Shown one piece after another: positions 63,833-64,000 of a stretch of DNA of 64,000 bases (positions are counted from its first letter, which is position 1; the number at the start of each line of letters is the position of its first letter). The position numbers and the translations under genes were made by a program. The DNA is from Strigops habroptila. Its lineage: Eukaryota > Chordata > Aves > Psittaciformes > Psittacidae. The notes under the pieces are model-generated. The model saw nothing but the letters and a program-made list of their open reading frames with translations. It was not told where the DNA came from and did not search any database. The stretch spans positions 27,940,705 to 28,004,704 of the forward strand of contig NC_044279.2 in the NCBI RefSeq assembly GCF_004027225.2. Reading direction: 5' to 3'.

Positions 63833-64000
63833 AATCTAGAAAAGCTGTACCAGCTTAAACATCTTTAACACCCTCAATGCTTTCCCAAGCATCTAAGTAT
63901 CTCAAAGCATTCAAAAACAGCCTGTCCTTAGTGATCTTGACAAGTAACACGAAGTACACAAATGCAATATTTTAAGGAAAATATTTCTGTCAGCAGCAGT

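Larger units (their letters stand above)
59461..64000. other. Intergenic sequence, no gene seen
   Basis: A MIR-like relic lies at 60105-60240, a GC-richer patch with CpGs at about 62350-62620, and a G-poor A/C-rich tract at 63746-63832. No coding exon supportable. Confidence 0.6.

Noticed and set aside
1..64000. CRISPR arrays, operons, bacterial or phage systems
   Set aside because: The window is vertebrate nuclear DNA with spliced genes and CR1 elements; no regularly spaced repeats or prokaryotic gene organisation.

Overview
This is a piece of a bird nuclear genome. The retroposons are avian CR1 LINEs with the typical (ATTCTATG) 3' tail, no LINE-1 or Alu-type repeat is visible, and the background is AT-rich with long introns. 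I cannot name the species or order from this window.

The only protein-coding gene I can support is PPP1R3A, on the + strand. It encodes the muscle glycogen-targeting subunit of protein phosphatase 1 (GM/RGL). Four coding exons join cleanly: 2606-3399, 23965-24023, 24134-24270 and 26497-29022. All have GT/AG borders and compatible phases, and together they encode 1171 residues. The product has two N-terminal phosphorylation-site serines (S48, S67), a KVSF docking motif for the PP1 catalytic subunit, a CBM21 glycogen-binding domain, a long disordered acidic/Ser-rich middle with one strongly conserved block, and a hydrophobic C-terminal anchor for the sarcoplasmic reticulum. Three perfect MEF2-type motifs lie 120-310 bp before the start codon, which fits a striated-muscle promoter.

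Layout: 1-2290 is upstream non-coding sequence with a 29-nt A run; 2295-2605 is the probable promoter and 5' UTR; 3400-23964 is a 20.6-kb first intron holding a badly decayed ancient CR1 (about 18470-19540), a short CR1 3' end (about 22048-22110) and several candidate conserved non-coding stretches; intron 2 is only 110 bp; intron 3 is 2.2 kb with an inverted pair of POU octamers; the 3' UTR probably runs to about 30.45 kb. The rest, to 64000, is intergenic. It has no supportable gene but does hold a 5'-truncated CR1 with a 327-codon open reverse-transcriptase fragment (35647-36741, minus), further CR1 relics (56878-57065, 58740-59460, tail at 46989-47007), tRNA-like SINE heads (31331-31475 and 55301-55372) and a MIR/CORE-SINE-like relic (60105-60240).

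No previously undescribed gene system is visible. The best leads are the MEF2 cluster, a conserved PPP1R3A block of unknown role, tandem tRNA-like relics, and a few hairpins or candidate enhancers. Comparisons with human or rabbit PPP1R3A and with CR1 families are from memory, not from alignments run here.
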